From Parachlorella kessleri (taxonomy: Eukaryota; Chlorophyta; Trebouxiophyceae; Chlorellales; Chlorellaceae), in contig BBXU01001583.1 of assembly GCA_001598975.1 (NCBI GenBank), positions 1-31,360 on the forward strand: a stretch of 31,360 nt of DNA. The letters run 5' to 3'. Shown here piece after piece: positions 19,654-29,695 of this stretch. Both the position numbers and the translations under genes were made by a program. The notes beneath the pieces were generated by a model that had not been told where the DNA came from, did not search any database, and worked only from the letters and a program-made list of their open reading frames with translations. Position 1 is the stretch's first letter. Each line of letters opens with the position of its first letter.

Positions 19654-21898
19654 ATGGCAGGAGCGCTGCTCCTTATACTGCTGCAGTCGGCCCTGGTGGC
19701 CTGCCAGATAGCAATAAAGATATCAACGGAACCCCCTCCCAGCTTCAACGATGAGGTCAAGGACACGAAGTACATAGTTGGGACCCTGCCTCCAGGTGGG
19801 TTAAGCATAAGAGAAAGTGTCGCCCCTTGATTGTCCAAGCTGCGCTGGCTGTGTCAGCAGACCTTGGGTGAACTGATACTGAGGCTTCCTTCCTAGGTGC
19901 AGGCGCCGCCACTCCTTCACACAGCCGCGTTTTGCCTATGACCGACGGCAACGGCACCAAGTATGACTGCTACATTCCTGGGGTGGACGCGGCGGATGAC
20001 ACAAGCAGCATAGAAGTGCGGGAATGACTATTTCGCACTTAACTAGTCTAGTCTAGTCTTACAGCTTTCCACCACCCTTGCGGGTCAGTCACAATCTTGT
20101 CACACCTACAAATGACTATTTTGCACATAACAGTGGCTTTATATTTCCAGCGGTCCATAAACAAGCGCTGCTGCTGGCGTTCAGGACTTGCAGCAGCGCG
20201 CCAGTCAGCTAGCATGCCGCGGAGCTGGCAACATGCCATGTGCTACTCCACCTGGCCCCGTTGCTGCCCGCGTAGGTAGCTAGCAGAGCCCTGTTCATGC
20301 AGCAGACGCCCGAGCAGCTTCTGGACGCGCTGACCGACTGGTGTGCTTACCGTGTGGAGGACTGGTGGTCGTACGAGGTCTGCTACAAGCAGCATGTGCG
20401 GCAGTTCCACAAGGAGCACGGCAAGGTGGTGGCAGAGTATGTGCTGGGCCAATACAGTGAGGAGCAGTCGACTTTGGACAGCGTGCAGGTGCGCACACGC
20501 TAAGCACAGGCAGCCAGCTAGCTGCGGCTTGGCTGTACCTGCGACCTGCAGGGGAACGCTCTGGTTGTGGGGGTAGTGGCTTGGCAAGGGTGCGCGTCAG
20601 GGGTTCGTTGCCCACTTTAGTGCAGTTGACATTGTTCTGGGACTTGCCATTTTCAGTCGGTGGTGCAGCTTGATGCCTGGCCACTGTTAACACTGAAGGG
20701 GAGATCCCATATATATGCAAGCGGACACTATGCAGTGCGTGGCTGTACATGCATCTCCGTAGGTGCGCACTGTACTGTGGCACTCTTAAACAACCCTGGT
20801 TGCTTGCATATGCAACTGTGCCATTCAATGACATTTTGCTGGTGGGAGGGCCCCTCACACAGTCTGCATGCTCACGGGATGCCTACGATGATTGTCGGAC
20901 GCAGGTGGACGCGAGCGACCTGTCTGGCAAGGTCAAGTACGTGAGCCAGCAGTACATGGATGGCGACCCATGCGAGTTGAACGAGCAGCCACGCACCACA
21001 GAGGTATGACAGGTTCACGACTTTCCAGGCACGAGCATTTGCCAGGGTCTACATACCGCTCCATCAATATTCGCAAGTATAGTGTAATCTGCAGTGGGCA
21101 GGGGCTTGCGCGGGGATGGTATATTTTTTGGGTGCAGATATACCCTTCTTGTCGCCTGTACCACCAGAGCGGCTGCGTCTGGTATGGCTTGCGCAGGTGC
21201 GGTACGTGTGTGGCAGCGGCAGCGGTCCCGGCCGCGGTAGTGAGCACGTCATCACCTCCATCAAGGAGCCGGCCAGCTGCAGCTACCTCATCACTATCTC
21301 TACCCCGCGCCTCTGCAAGCACCCCGAGTTTAGGGATGAGCCACCCCCCGTGGCCTCCATCCGGTGCATAGCCCGCGCTGGCAGCGAGGCAGCAGCAGGC
21401 TCAGGCAGCGCAGCTGGGGATGGCAGCACTGCCGCTGTGAGCTCCACAGCCCTGCCCATAGCGTCAGCCTCAGTTTCAGTTGGCGGCCAGTGCTCCGCTG
21501 AGGCAGCAGAGGGGGTTTGCACGCCACCGGATGAAGCCAGCAGCGGCCCCAGCAGCGGTAGCAGCCACAACGGCATCGCTAGAAGTCAGGGCAGCCCTGG
21601 AAGCAATGGTGGCCCTAGTGGCCAGGGTGCTGCAGGGAAGGGTGGTGGGGGTGTTGCCGGGCAGCCTAGTCCCGCAGCCAACGCCTCCACACCTGCTGAG
21701 GAGGAGTGGAGGGACGAGGAGGGTTACATGATCATAGAGGGAGAGCCGGACCCTCAGGCGGAGGAGGAAGGGGAGTTTGATGATCAGCTGGCTGATGAGA
21801 TGTATGATGCCGCGCTGCGGGAAGCAGCTGAGCTCGATGGGGGCGAGGAGGACGGTGGTGATGAAGACCACCTGTTGCGGGGCCATGAGGAGCTGTAA
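19654..21898 (+). CDS. OS9: OS-9-like ER lectin with MRH domain (ERAD), 5 exons, about 424 aa
   Basis: OS-9 reads trimmed mannose glycans on misfolded ER proteins and passes them to the HRD1 ligase. Exons are 19654-19795, 19897-20015, 20276-20488, 20905-21003 and 21197-21898, GT-AG with matching phase. Residues 1-18 (MAGALLLILLQSALVAC) form a signal peptide. The MRH domain runs from about residue 60 to 200: MTDGNGTKYDCYIPG, CAYRVEDWWSYEVCYKQHVRQFH, VVAEYVLGQY, VKYVSQQYMDGDPCEL and QPRTTEVRYVCGSG. The mannose-binding set is complete: the WW pair, Gln in VRQFH, and Arg, Glu and Tyr in PRTTEVRY. A long Ser/Gly/Ala-rich then acidic tail follows. The last four residues are HEEL, which fits the KDEL-type ER retrieval pattern. 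The exon 2 acceptor could be TAG at 19896 or CAG at 19902, a two-residue difference. A short extra exon between 20489 and 20904 cannot be excluded. Confidence 0.92.
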
Positions 21899-22384
21899 CG
21901 TCTGAGAGGACTCTCCCTGTGTAGGACCCTTTCAGAGATCAGTAAAAGTCTTTACAGTGGATGTGGATGTGACACCAGGGGTTGTTGGCAGCACCTCTCC
22001 AGCGGTTAGGCATAGCCCGTTTGGTCAAACTAGCCAGCCAGGCTCATACGCCTGTGGCGCATCCTTTCAACTTAGCATTTGTCACCTTGGGACAGATGAT
22101 GCCAGCCAGCGTTCACTGAAGCACATGTCGGCTTTTCCAGGCCGCCCAACCCTGACCAGCACATGACCTCAATAGCCTTGCACCCACAGCTTGCATTACA
22201 AGATAGGAAAAGGGGGAATGCCAAGGACATTGGTAATGATCATTAACCCAACTATTGGGGCCTCCTGGCCAACAAAACCTTGTTGTGCTTCCTTACAATG
22301 CCTCCAATTCTTCTGCTTGCACTACCTCCATGCTTCAAGAAAGCACTGCCAGCCAGTAATCACGAGCTCCTGCTAGGCGCAAGC
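21899..22384. other. convergent intergenic region between OS-9 and paralog A
   Basis: These 486 bp hold two 3' ends. TTACA at 22293-22297 and 22196-22200 (TGTAA on the minus strand) suit paralog A. I see no coding exon. Confidence 0.4.
22293..22297 (-). terminator. TGTAA poly(A) signal of paralog A
   Basis: The motif reads TGTAA on the minus strand, 88 bp past the stop at 22385. Confidence 0.4.
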
Positions 22385-23905
22385 TCATGAAGGCCGCGGG
22401 CCGGACCGTGAGTCCATCTGCTTGTTGGCGGAGCTGCGAGTGCCCTGCAGCAGCATGACACACCACCTTAGCCGAACCACAGAAAAGTGCAGCAATGCGT
22501 GGGTCGTGGGCTGCTATGAATGCACACGCAGAGCACCCCTTGCACGCCCTGCCGCTCTGTCAGACTCGGGATAATCACATAAAAACTCGCACTGCCTGCC
22601 ACCTTAAAAAACAAATTGCGCCATTGCAGCAGCTGGTGCATTTGTCAACCCGCGAGCCCCGTGCCTTGCAGCTGCAGAGTCCAGGGGCAGTTAGCCCTGC
22701 TGCTGGCTTCCGTCATAGCCCAGCTTGCCGCCATGAACACAACAGTTGCCGCTACTGTTCGCACCACCTGCCACCCATGCTAACAACAGCTGCCGCTAAA
22801 TTTAGTGCAGGTTCACTTGCCTGCCAGATGCTCTTGGGGGGCGGGCCCTGCGCCTGGCGAACCTCTTTCTGTGCCTGCTGCTCAGCCTTGTTGGCGCGGT
22901 GCCTCATCTCCTCAGTCATGTTACGGTGCACCAGCTCCTGCAGCAGGCCCAAGCACAGGAAAATATTACTTATTGGCGATCGCTTTTTGCAATATGGCAT
23001 ATCTTGGGGAGAGAACTACTGGCTCAGAATTCCGGTAAGACTCAGGCTCATTCTCCATCCAGCCCTGTCAATTCCGTCCAGTCCAGTCCAGCCCAGCTCT
23101 ACTCCCCGTTCGCTCCACTACCTGCCACCCATGCTAATATGGCTGGCACACCTGGCGGCCACCAGCGTGGCGGCCTTCGAACAAAAGACAACAAAGGGAT
23201 AGGTGCAAGGGTCAGAGCATGGTAGCGACACAGCTTGAAGTGTGCGTCTGTTCTACACGCCCAATACGCTCTGAGCCATTTGCAAAGGCACCACTACATC
23301 CATATATTATCAACATGCATGCCACAGCCCTGCCTTCCCTTGTAAGACATAAATGCAAAGTGCGGGTATCTTTCGGTGCACGCCTTGGGCATACAGCTCC
23401 CCCCTCACCTTGGCCTTCTCCTCCGTCTCCATGTCAGAATTGCCCTTGAAGGAAGCCAGCTGCTGGTCGCTCACCCCCATCTCCTCCGCCGCCTTCAACT
23501 TGGTGCGGTCCACATCGTGCTCAGCAGGCTCCACTGGCAGGTGGTGCCTGGCAGAGGTGTAACATCAGAAGGTTTGCGTTTCACAGGATGCATGGGTATA
23601 TCACAGGAGCTCCACGCCTGCGCTAGCTTGCCAGTGCAACAGTGGGCATGGTGAAGTGAGGAACTTGCAGGGTCGTCTGGTTGTGTCCATCAGAGCTCAT
23701 CAAGGCACCATCCTATCGGCTGCAAGCTCTTCAGGCGAACAAAGGAGGCGCACGTCAGAGAACATGCTCACGTTGGTGACGAGGACTCCTGGAAACCCTC
23801 AGGTACCGGATCTGTGGTCTGCCCGGTCCTTGCTCTTATGCTCCTTGGAACTCCAGGGCTAGCGGCGTTTGCAGCCTTGGTGATGGGGTCGGGCCTGCCG
23901 GACAT
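22385..23905 (-). CDS. unknown 149-aa hydrophilic protein, tandem paralog A, 4 exons
   Basis: I do not recognise this family. Exons on the minus strand are 23905-23772, 23547-23409, 22937-22821 and 22444-22385 (134, 139, 117 and 60 nt), exactly the lengths of paralog B. The protein starts MSGRPDPITKAANAASPGVP, continues RARTGQTTDPVPEGF, then PVEPAEHDVDRTKLK, EEMGVSDQQLASFKGNSDME, a charged helix EEMRHRANKAEQQAQKEVRQ, and ends SANKQMDSRSGPRPS. It has no signal peptide, membrane span or cysteine. The long charged helix might form a coiled coil, and the composition resembles stress-type disordered proteins, but that is only an impression. Intron 3 has a GC donor (CAG|GCAAGT at 22820). Introns 2 and 3 hold copies of the dispersed repeat. 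About 89 percent of residues match paralog B by my count. Confidence 0.8.
22752..22790 (+). repeat. dispersed repeat family, copy 4 (3' end only)
   Basis: CTGTTCGCACCACCTGCCAC followed by CCATGCTAA matches the terminal part of the family. It lies in intron 3 of paralog A, in the opposite orientation. Confidence 0.55.
22999..23135 (+). repeat. dispersed repeat family, copy 5 (longest)
   Basis: This copy runs from ATCTTGGGGAGAGAACTACT through CTCAGGCTCATTCTCCATCC and a CAGTC-rich stretch to ACCTGCCACCCATGCTAA. It is the reference for the family and sits in intron 2 of paralog A, opposite in orientation. Neither end shows an obvious inverted repeat. Confidence 0.7.
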
Positions 23906-24610
23906 GGGAGTACGGTAGTGTCGGCGCTGCACCTAGGAGTTAAGGGTTTGTTTGTAGGGCGAGATGTGCTTATTAGTTTTCAACAGTACGTCCCGAAATG
24001 GCAGCAAGTGTTTTATCATCCTCGACCCACGCGCCCCCACGTCATATCCTAGTCATATCACGATGCACCGCAGGATACAATTCGCCCCAGGAGCTCCAGT
24101 GTGTAGAGTAGCACAGCAACAAGTGATCCTCGCCTGCTTGGCCAACGAGAGCCCAGTGCCCTCACTGCACAGATCACGGGTTAGATCCAGAAGCCGGAAG
24201 GGTAGCCAGTTCTATGTTAAAACTCCACAACCAGCACAGGTTTGGGCGTATGCCAAGGCGGCATTGGAGTAACTGTCCACTGCAAACACACACTGACTGA
24301 AGGCTCTGCAACTTGCACCTTGTGCCATGGAGTTCAACCCAAACGACAAGCCCTGGCTCGGTAGTGGCATACACTGCTCCACCTGGCGCTTCTCTGCTGC
24401 CTAGGTAGGTAGCTAACACAAGTGAAGCAGCCGACGCTCAAGCTCCTAATGTAAGCCCTGACGGGCTGTGTACATGTCTATGGTTGGTGGCCGGCAAGGC
24501 GATCAAAGAGGGTGTACGGTATACTGGGCTGACGCGATTGTACGCAGTTATTAGTATGGGTGCCAGGTATTGCGAACAGGGAGTGAGGCTTGGGCTGTAT
24601 TAACAGGGCT

Positions 24611-24676
24611 GGATGCATAATGCGCCCACGTCTTGCCTGAGTTCTGACCCAGTAGTTCTCCCCCCGAGATAGCTAA
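24611..24676 (-). repeat. dispersed repeat family, copy 6 (inverted, 5' half)
   Basis: Read on the minus strand it gives CTATCTCGGGGGGAGAACTA, then CTGGGTCAGAACTCAGGCAA and GCGCATTATGCATCC, matching the 5' half of copies 1 and 5. It shows that the family inserts in both orientations. Confidence 0.65.
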
Positions 24677-24946
24677 GGCCATTCTTGACATGCATGTCTT
24701 GTGAAAAGGAGTGACTTGGGGCCTGCCATGTCCACCGCAAGCTTACAGACACAATGCTTCCTTGCCAACGCAGTGCCAAGGCCCAGCCCAATGAGAGTCT
24801 GACTCGCACACGCCCCAACAATGCCTTGATCAAAGCTGCTCTGAGACTAATTCTAGGAATAGTAGAAATGCTCTGGGTTCCAGATGCATTCTATGTGGGC
24901 AAGTCATATTTCGATACCTCAAGACCACTGTAGGTAAGACCACTAC

Positions 24947-24951
24947 TTACA
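24947..24951 (-). terminator. TGTAA poly(A) signal of paralog B
   Basis: TTACA on the plus strand, 99 bp past the stop at 25050, is at a similar distance to the one proposed for paralog A. Confidence 0.4.
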
Positions 24952-25049
24952 CCAAAACCACATCTAGCCGCAGGGTAAGACCTCAGCTCACGGCTTGAGC
25001 AAGAGACCGCACGGTCAGCGACTGGTCAGAGGCCTCTCTCCTCTACGCC

Positions 25050-26406
25050 TTATGCAGGGCGCGGCCCGGATCGCGAGTCGTTCTGCTTGTTAGCGGAGCT
25101 GTGAGTGCCCTGCACCAACCAGGGCAGCATGCCATTCATCAGCATCAGCAACGATTGCTTACAGCAAGCCCAGAAGACAAGCCTCCAGGCGGCGTGTAGA
25201 TATGGCTCTCAGCTCACAAACGATGCTGCCCTGAGGGGTAGCTGATGCCCTGCCGTCTAGTGCTGTCCCGCTACAAAGCACACCTAGACACACTAAGGGC
25301 TTCACAGCAGTTGCTGTCGATCTCATGTGCCTGGGTGCTGTACTTGCCTGCCAGAGGCTCTTTGAGGCCGGGCCCTGAGCCTGGCGAACATCCTTCTGTG
25401 CTTGCTGCTCCGCCTTGTTGGCGCGGTGCCTCATCTCCTCAGCCATGTTGCGGTGTGCCAGCTCCTGCAACGAAACCCATGTGGCAACCAACTTGGCAAT
25501 GGCACACTCTGTCACGCGCTGGGCACACAGCTTCAGCGGCAGCGCCTAGCCCATTCCTAAGAACCCCGGCTTTGCTGTAGGCTCAATATGGACCGCAACC
25601 ATTGACCTGAGGCGGCAAGCATCTGCCAGTACGCAGCCCCATGCCAGAGGAACTTCATGTTACACGCACAAACAGGACCAGGGTTCGTGGCTCGTCTGTA
25701 GACGTTTTGACCCATCCCTAGCGCCGGCCTGAGCGCAATATACAATGGGGAAGTTGAGCTTCCTCACTGTAAGGTACTCCAGTGGTACTAAGACCAGCAC
25801 ACTACTCCCAGCCTGCCTGTTGATGCCTGCCTGCAAACACAGGCCCAATCCTGAGCACACACATCCGTAGCTTCATCCGCACCTTGGCCTTCTCCTCCGT
25901 CTCCATGTCGGAGTTGCCCTTGAAGGAAGCCAGCTGCTGGTCGCTCACGCCCATCTCCTCCGGCGCCTTCAGCTTGGTGCGGTCCACATCGTGCTCAGCA
26001 GGCTCCACCGGGAAATGGTGCCTGACAGCGTGGAAGCAGCGAACGGACTGAGTATCAGTGGGTGTATAGGGAGTGTTCAGGGGAGCGCCACGCCTGCGTC
26101 AGAATGCTGGAGATACGGGGTGCAGGGTGAGGTGAGGAACCCCCGGTGCAAGGGCAGCCTGGCTAAAATTATCAGGTCAGCCTATCTGGTGAAGGCACAC
26201 CTCATATTGCCTGCAGCTTCTTAAGGGCCACACAGGCGCACATCAAGGAGAGGAACAGGCGTGGAGGCTCACTTGGGTGATGAGGACTCCTGGAACCCGT
26301 CTGGCACGGGGTCTGTGGTCTGGCCGGTCCTTGCTCTAATGCTCCTTGGAACTCCAGGGCTAGCGGAGTTTGCAGCCTTGGTAATGGGGTCAGGCCTGTC
26401 AGCCAT
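25050..26406 (-). CDS. unknown 149-aa hydrophilic protein, tandem paralog B, 4 exons
   Basis: Exons on the minus strand are 26406-26273, 26021-25883, 25464-25348 and 25109-25050, the same four lengths as paralog A and the same phases (2, 0, 0). The protein starts MADRPDPITKAANSASPGVP and ends NKQNDSRSGPRPA. Most differences from A are conservative (E36D, V to A, I to L, E to D). In the last exon five third-position changes are silent and both copies stop at the same codon, a sign of selection on the protein. Intron 3 again uses a GC donor (CAG|GCAAGT at 25347). Reading through to the nearby GT instead would truncate B after about nine more codons, which supports the GC choice. The introns are still partly alignable with A, so the duplication is not very old. 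The function is unknown. Confidence 0.8.
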
Positions 26407-26862
26407 GATGTAGTGTCGGCGCTGCACCTAGCGATTCCCACAGGCTTGCTTAAGGCACGACAAGAAGAATACACTTCCGATCCTGAGCGCAGTCATCAAT
26501 TATGACGTCTCAGGATTGCTGTAGGTTTCTTTCCCTCGCTCAGAAAGCACTTCTGTGCAGCTTCAGGCTGGGCCTTGACAGGACTGTCGAGGAAGACCCC
26601 ACTCAAACCCAACCTCCCACTCAAACCCAACCTTAGTGGGCTGGCCATATTTTCATCCTCTGTGTTGTCACAAGCAGACAGGTACGAACGAGCACTGCGT
26701 CGGGAAGTTCGGATGCTGGCCAGCGGAACCATCTGGGCCCTGCCGCATTGCCGGTGCACAGGCTCTTTCCAAACTCGCAGTGTGGTACTGCCATAGGATC
26801 AGCAGCTGCACTGCACAACCTGGTGCAGATTCACCAGATCACTCGGTTGCTGCCAGGTCACC
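26407..26862. other. divergent intergenic region with an 18-bp tandem repeat
   Basis: These 456 bp separate the paralog B start from the 56-aa gene. CCCACTCAAACCCAACCT is repeated twice in tandem at 26598-26615 and 26616-26633. A short frame around 26680-26750 (RYERALRREVRMLASGTIW) has a coding look but no supported splice partners. Confidence 0.4.
26598..26633 (+). repeat. 18-bp tandem repeat, two perfect units
   Basis: CCCACTCAAACCCAACCT occurs twice head to tail with no mismatch. It lies about 230 bp upstream of the 56-aa gene. Confidence 0.9.
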
Positions 26863-27464
26863 ATGTCGTCCAAGGAACAGCAGCCCACAGCCCAGGCCGC
26901 TGGGGTGAGATTACAGTAGTAGAGAGTTGCGTCCCCCGGCTACCAGCTTGAAGCTAGTCAATATGCTCTGGTTTAAGGCTTCTGAGCAGGGTTGTGTTAT
27001 TTTAAGGCAGCCAGCAAAGAGGGCTCCAGGTTTGACAAGTGCAGGTGCCTGAGGCTGCATCCAACCCCGAGTCTGCGACTGAGCGTCCCACTGAGGGGAT
27101 GCGGTCACAGGAGATGCGGACCAGCAATGAGGGCTTCTACTCATGTGAGGCCTTGCTATATCTGGTGGCTGTATGAAGCTATGCACGCCAGGACACCACA
27201 GCAATGTGCAGTCAACTGCATCCTGCTTACTGCCCAGAAGCACTCCCCTGTTGTGCCAAGGCATGACACGTGGTTAAGACACCCTGCAGTCCTGCACAGG
27301 AGCAGCAAACTGCCCACGGTGTCCTGCTGCCACTCCATGATATCCCGTGGGTTTTTCCATGTTTTGCAGCAAAGGGGCAGAGCTCGAATGAGAAAAATGC
27401 ACCCGAGTCTGGTGACATCAGGGACCGCACAGCGGGCACGGGCCATGCCGTAGCCCCGCAGTAA
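26863..27464 (+). CDS. probable 56-aa hydrophilic protein, 3 exons
   Basis: I do not recognise it. Exons are 26863-26904, 27111-27144 and 27370-27464. The ATG sits in a strong context (CACCATGTCG), and exon 1 encodes MSSKEQQPTAQAAG and ends at GGG|GTGAGA in phase 0. Exon 2 encodes EMRTSNEGFYS and ends in phase 1 at T|GTGAGG. Exon 3 completes a Ser codon and reads KGQSSNEKNAPESGDIRD, then TAGTGHAVAPQ and a stop. All phases agree and the amino-acid composition is even (many S, N, E, Q and G; no membrane span). TGTAA at 27598-27602, 134 bp past the stop, fits a poly(A) signal. An alternative reading with an extra exon near 27007 and other frames is also phase-consistent, but its last exon is Arg- and Met-rich and looks less natural. 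The gene is too short to be sure without transcript data. Confidence 0.5.
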
Positions 27465-28210
27465 GGACTTCCCGCTGCAGTGCTGGCATAGCCGAAGGTT
27501 GTAGGTGTAGATCGGTACTGGCTGGGACTGCTGCTTTGTATGATACTAAGTAGAGAGTAGGTGGTGAGAGTAGATGTCTAGTAGATGGTCTGAACCCTGT
27601 AACATATCCTCACCGTGCTTCTAACCAACATTTTGGTGAACTCAGCCCTGTCAGTCCAGTTTCCCCCTACCTCCTTTCTGTTCGCACGACCTGCCACTCA
27701 TACTAAATATATTAGGGAGTTTGAATAAGTTGTACACACGGCTGGCAAGCTGGGCAGCCTAGGCATGTACCCTAGCGTGGCACACTGGTGGAAGTATGAT
27801 ACGGCCAGCACACAGTCGGTCACTGGTGGGTCACTCAACAGGTCATAAGCGCTCGCCCAAGTCTTCAACAGCTGAGCGCAACTTGAGCTGGCACAGCATG
27901 GCCAGCATTGCGCCTCGGTCGGCATTTTGACATGCATTTTGCACATCCTGGGTTCGAAGCCCTGCTTGGGCATATCCTCGCTGGGACTCTGGCTTGCTCG
28001 TAGAACGTCATGATGCAGCTAGGTTGACTGGCACCATCAGCTGCATGTAGTCCTTCGCTGGGCTGCTGGAACACCCCACCTTGCGTGACCATGCAGGACG
28101 CAGCTTGTTTTATTGGGGTAGGCGCCCTTGAACACCACCAGCGCCACACCACCCGGGCAGAGCGCAGGTGCTTGCAAGACCAGCAGCGCGCCGCCAAACT
28201 ACTAGCCCAT
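27465..28210. other. intergenic region with repeat copy 7 and a tRNA-like promoter pattern
   Basis: These 746 bp hold TGTAA at 27598-27602, repeat copy 7 at 27635-27704 and, at 27887-27961, an A-box-like TGGCACAGCATGG plus a perfect B-box GGTTCGAAGCC. No complete tRNA fold was found. The phosphatase gene upstream region occupies the right end. Confidence 0.4.
27635..27704 (+). repeat. dispersed repeat family, copy 7
   Basis: GAACTCAGCCCTGTCAGTCC to GTTCGCACGACCTGCCACTC matches the 3' half of the family. An AT-rich stretch (ACTAAATATATTAGG) follows directly. Confidence 0.6.
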
Positions 28211-29259
28211 ATGTCAAGTAAAGTGTGCGAGGTCATACTGGTCAGACATGGGCAGACAACCTGGAACGTTGACGCACGTATGCAGGTAGGCACGTCTGCT
28301 TGTTGTTGCTGTACGAGACCCTTGCCTGCCCACTCCTTCGTACTTGCTTCACGGCAAGGGTACCGAGGACACAGCGCTTGCTGCCCGTTCTTCTTAGGGC
28401 CAGCTTACCCCCGGTCCACCCCTGGATGAGCTTGGTCAAGGACAGGCACTGGCCTTGGGAGAGCGACTCAAGAAAGAGTCCTTTGTTGCCATGTACACCT
28501 CGGACCTGTTGCGCACAACACAAACCGCGGAAGCCATAACAGCAGCAACGGGCGTTCCAGCAGTGCAGCAGCCTCAGCTTAGGGAGCGGCACCTTGGCGT
28601 GATCCAAGGGCTCACATACAGGGAAGCGGAGGTGCAGATGCCAGAGGCTTACAGAGCTCTCATGTCCCACTCCACGTCAGAGCGGATACCGGTGAGCTCC
28701 ACGGGCCCCTGCTCCACCCCAAGCTTCTCAACACTGTACTACTTGGACGGACGCCGAGGGCGTCTCTGGCTGTTCCACCTGGCAGTGCTCTGCCTGACAC
28801 CTCCCAAGCCCCATAACCGGTGCCACTGACTGGCTTCCCTACTGACCTCTTCAGTATCTCCTGAGCAATGTTGGTGATTGCTGGCTGCACAGGTTTAACA
28901 GAATGCAGTGATGGCAAGCTGTCCCTTCCTCCGATTGCTGGCAGGGCGGGGGAGAAAGCGCGGAGGACCTGCAAGACCGCGTGGAGGCAGCCCTCAATGC
29001 CATCGCCCGTGCACACCCGGGGCAGAGAGTGCTAGTTGTATCCCATGGCGGCTTCCTGTATGCAGCTCACCGCCGTGCAACTGGCCATGCGCCTGCCAGC
29101 AAAAGCATCAACGGGGCACTAAACGTCATCCGCATAGACCCCTCCCCGGAGGGCAGCAAGGCGCCGAGCAGCTGGGCAGTTGTGTGCTGGGGGGTGGTGG
29201 ACCACTTGCAGGATGTGGGGTACTCCCAGCGCAGCTTTGGCGGCGGCAGCAAGGGCTAA
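28211..29259 (+). CDS. histidine phosphatase, metal-independent phosphoserine phosphatase (IPSP1)-like, 3 exons, 227 aa
   Basis: The enzyme belongs to the phosphoglycerate-mutase-like superfamily and would hydrolyse a small phosphate ester, most likely phosphoserine in plastid or cytosolic serine synthesis. Exons are 28211-28285, 28398-28691 and 28945-29259, all phase 0. The catalytic motif is VRHGQTTWN with His13. MYTSDLLRTTQTAEAI, LRERHLGVIQGLTY, IPGGGES and VVSHGGFLY (His157) follow, and the protein ends WGVVDHLQDVGYSQRSFGGG. The REAEVQMPEAYRAL segment and the closing GDV/GVVDHL...GFGG pattern are those of plant At5g04120-type IPSP rather than glycolytic mutases. An in-frame ATG at 28091 would add 40 residues that could be a targeting peptide (HHQRHTTRAERRCLQDQQRA). 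I chose 28211 because the catalytic core starts right after it. Confidence 0.88.
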
Positions 29260-29695
29260 GAGTGGATAGAAGAAAGTATATACATATGTGCAAGTGGCTG
29301 CACATGCGATATTATTGAGAACTTGTATGTCCTGTCGGTACTGCCGTTCATTCTTCCTTCTCGTACAAGATTTCCTACAACTTTGACGCTTGACCACACT
29401 TCTGCGTACGCATGACAGCAATGTGGCAGTCCCTTTTTCTTCGAGGGCCTTTAATTTACTCGATGGACTGCCGCACTTAAAGAGCGTGGCTGCTGTCTGC
29501 AGCAGTCAATTCAACCCCTTGCACCGTCGGGGAAGTGCAGCCAAGTGTGCATAGAATACTTCACTCGCACACGCACTTAAGAAAACGTCAAGTTTGAAGC
29601 CACAGCCATGCAACCAAGTCGACACAACATTGCCTGGCAAATGACATCACGTGTGTGTGACTGTCAACAACTAATTGCTCAACCGCGGCTAGGGA
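29260..29695. other. convergent intergenic region between the phosphatase and LIN37 genes
   Basis: These 436 bp hold two 3' untranslated regions. No coding exon, repeat copy or clear TGTAA was seen. Confidence 0.4.

Larger units (their letters stand above)
23906..25049. other. intergenic region between the two tandem paralogs
   Basis: These 1.1 kb contain the paralog A promoter, the paralog B 3' end and copy 6 of the repeat (24611-24676, inverted). The sequence just upstream of both paralog starts is shared (TAGTGTCGGCGCTGCACCTA at about 23916-23935 and 26411-26430). Open frames at 23964-24272 and 24174-24419 look like chance. Confidence 0.45.

Noticed and set aside
19649..19654. TATAAA next to the OS-9 start
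   Set aside because: It overlaps the ATG itself, so it cannot place a start site upstream of the coding region.
22495..23202. 235-codon open frame on the plus strand
   Set aside because: It covers exon 3 and introns of paralog A on the opposite strand and contains copies of the dispersed repeat. There is no sign of selection in this frame.
24174..24419. open frames in the region between the two paralogs
   Set aside because: They are short, have no phase-matched partners, and their composition is like random GC-rich DNA.
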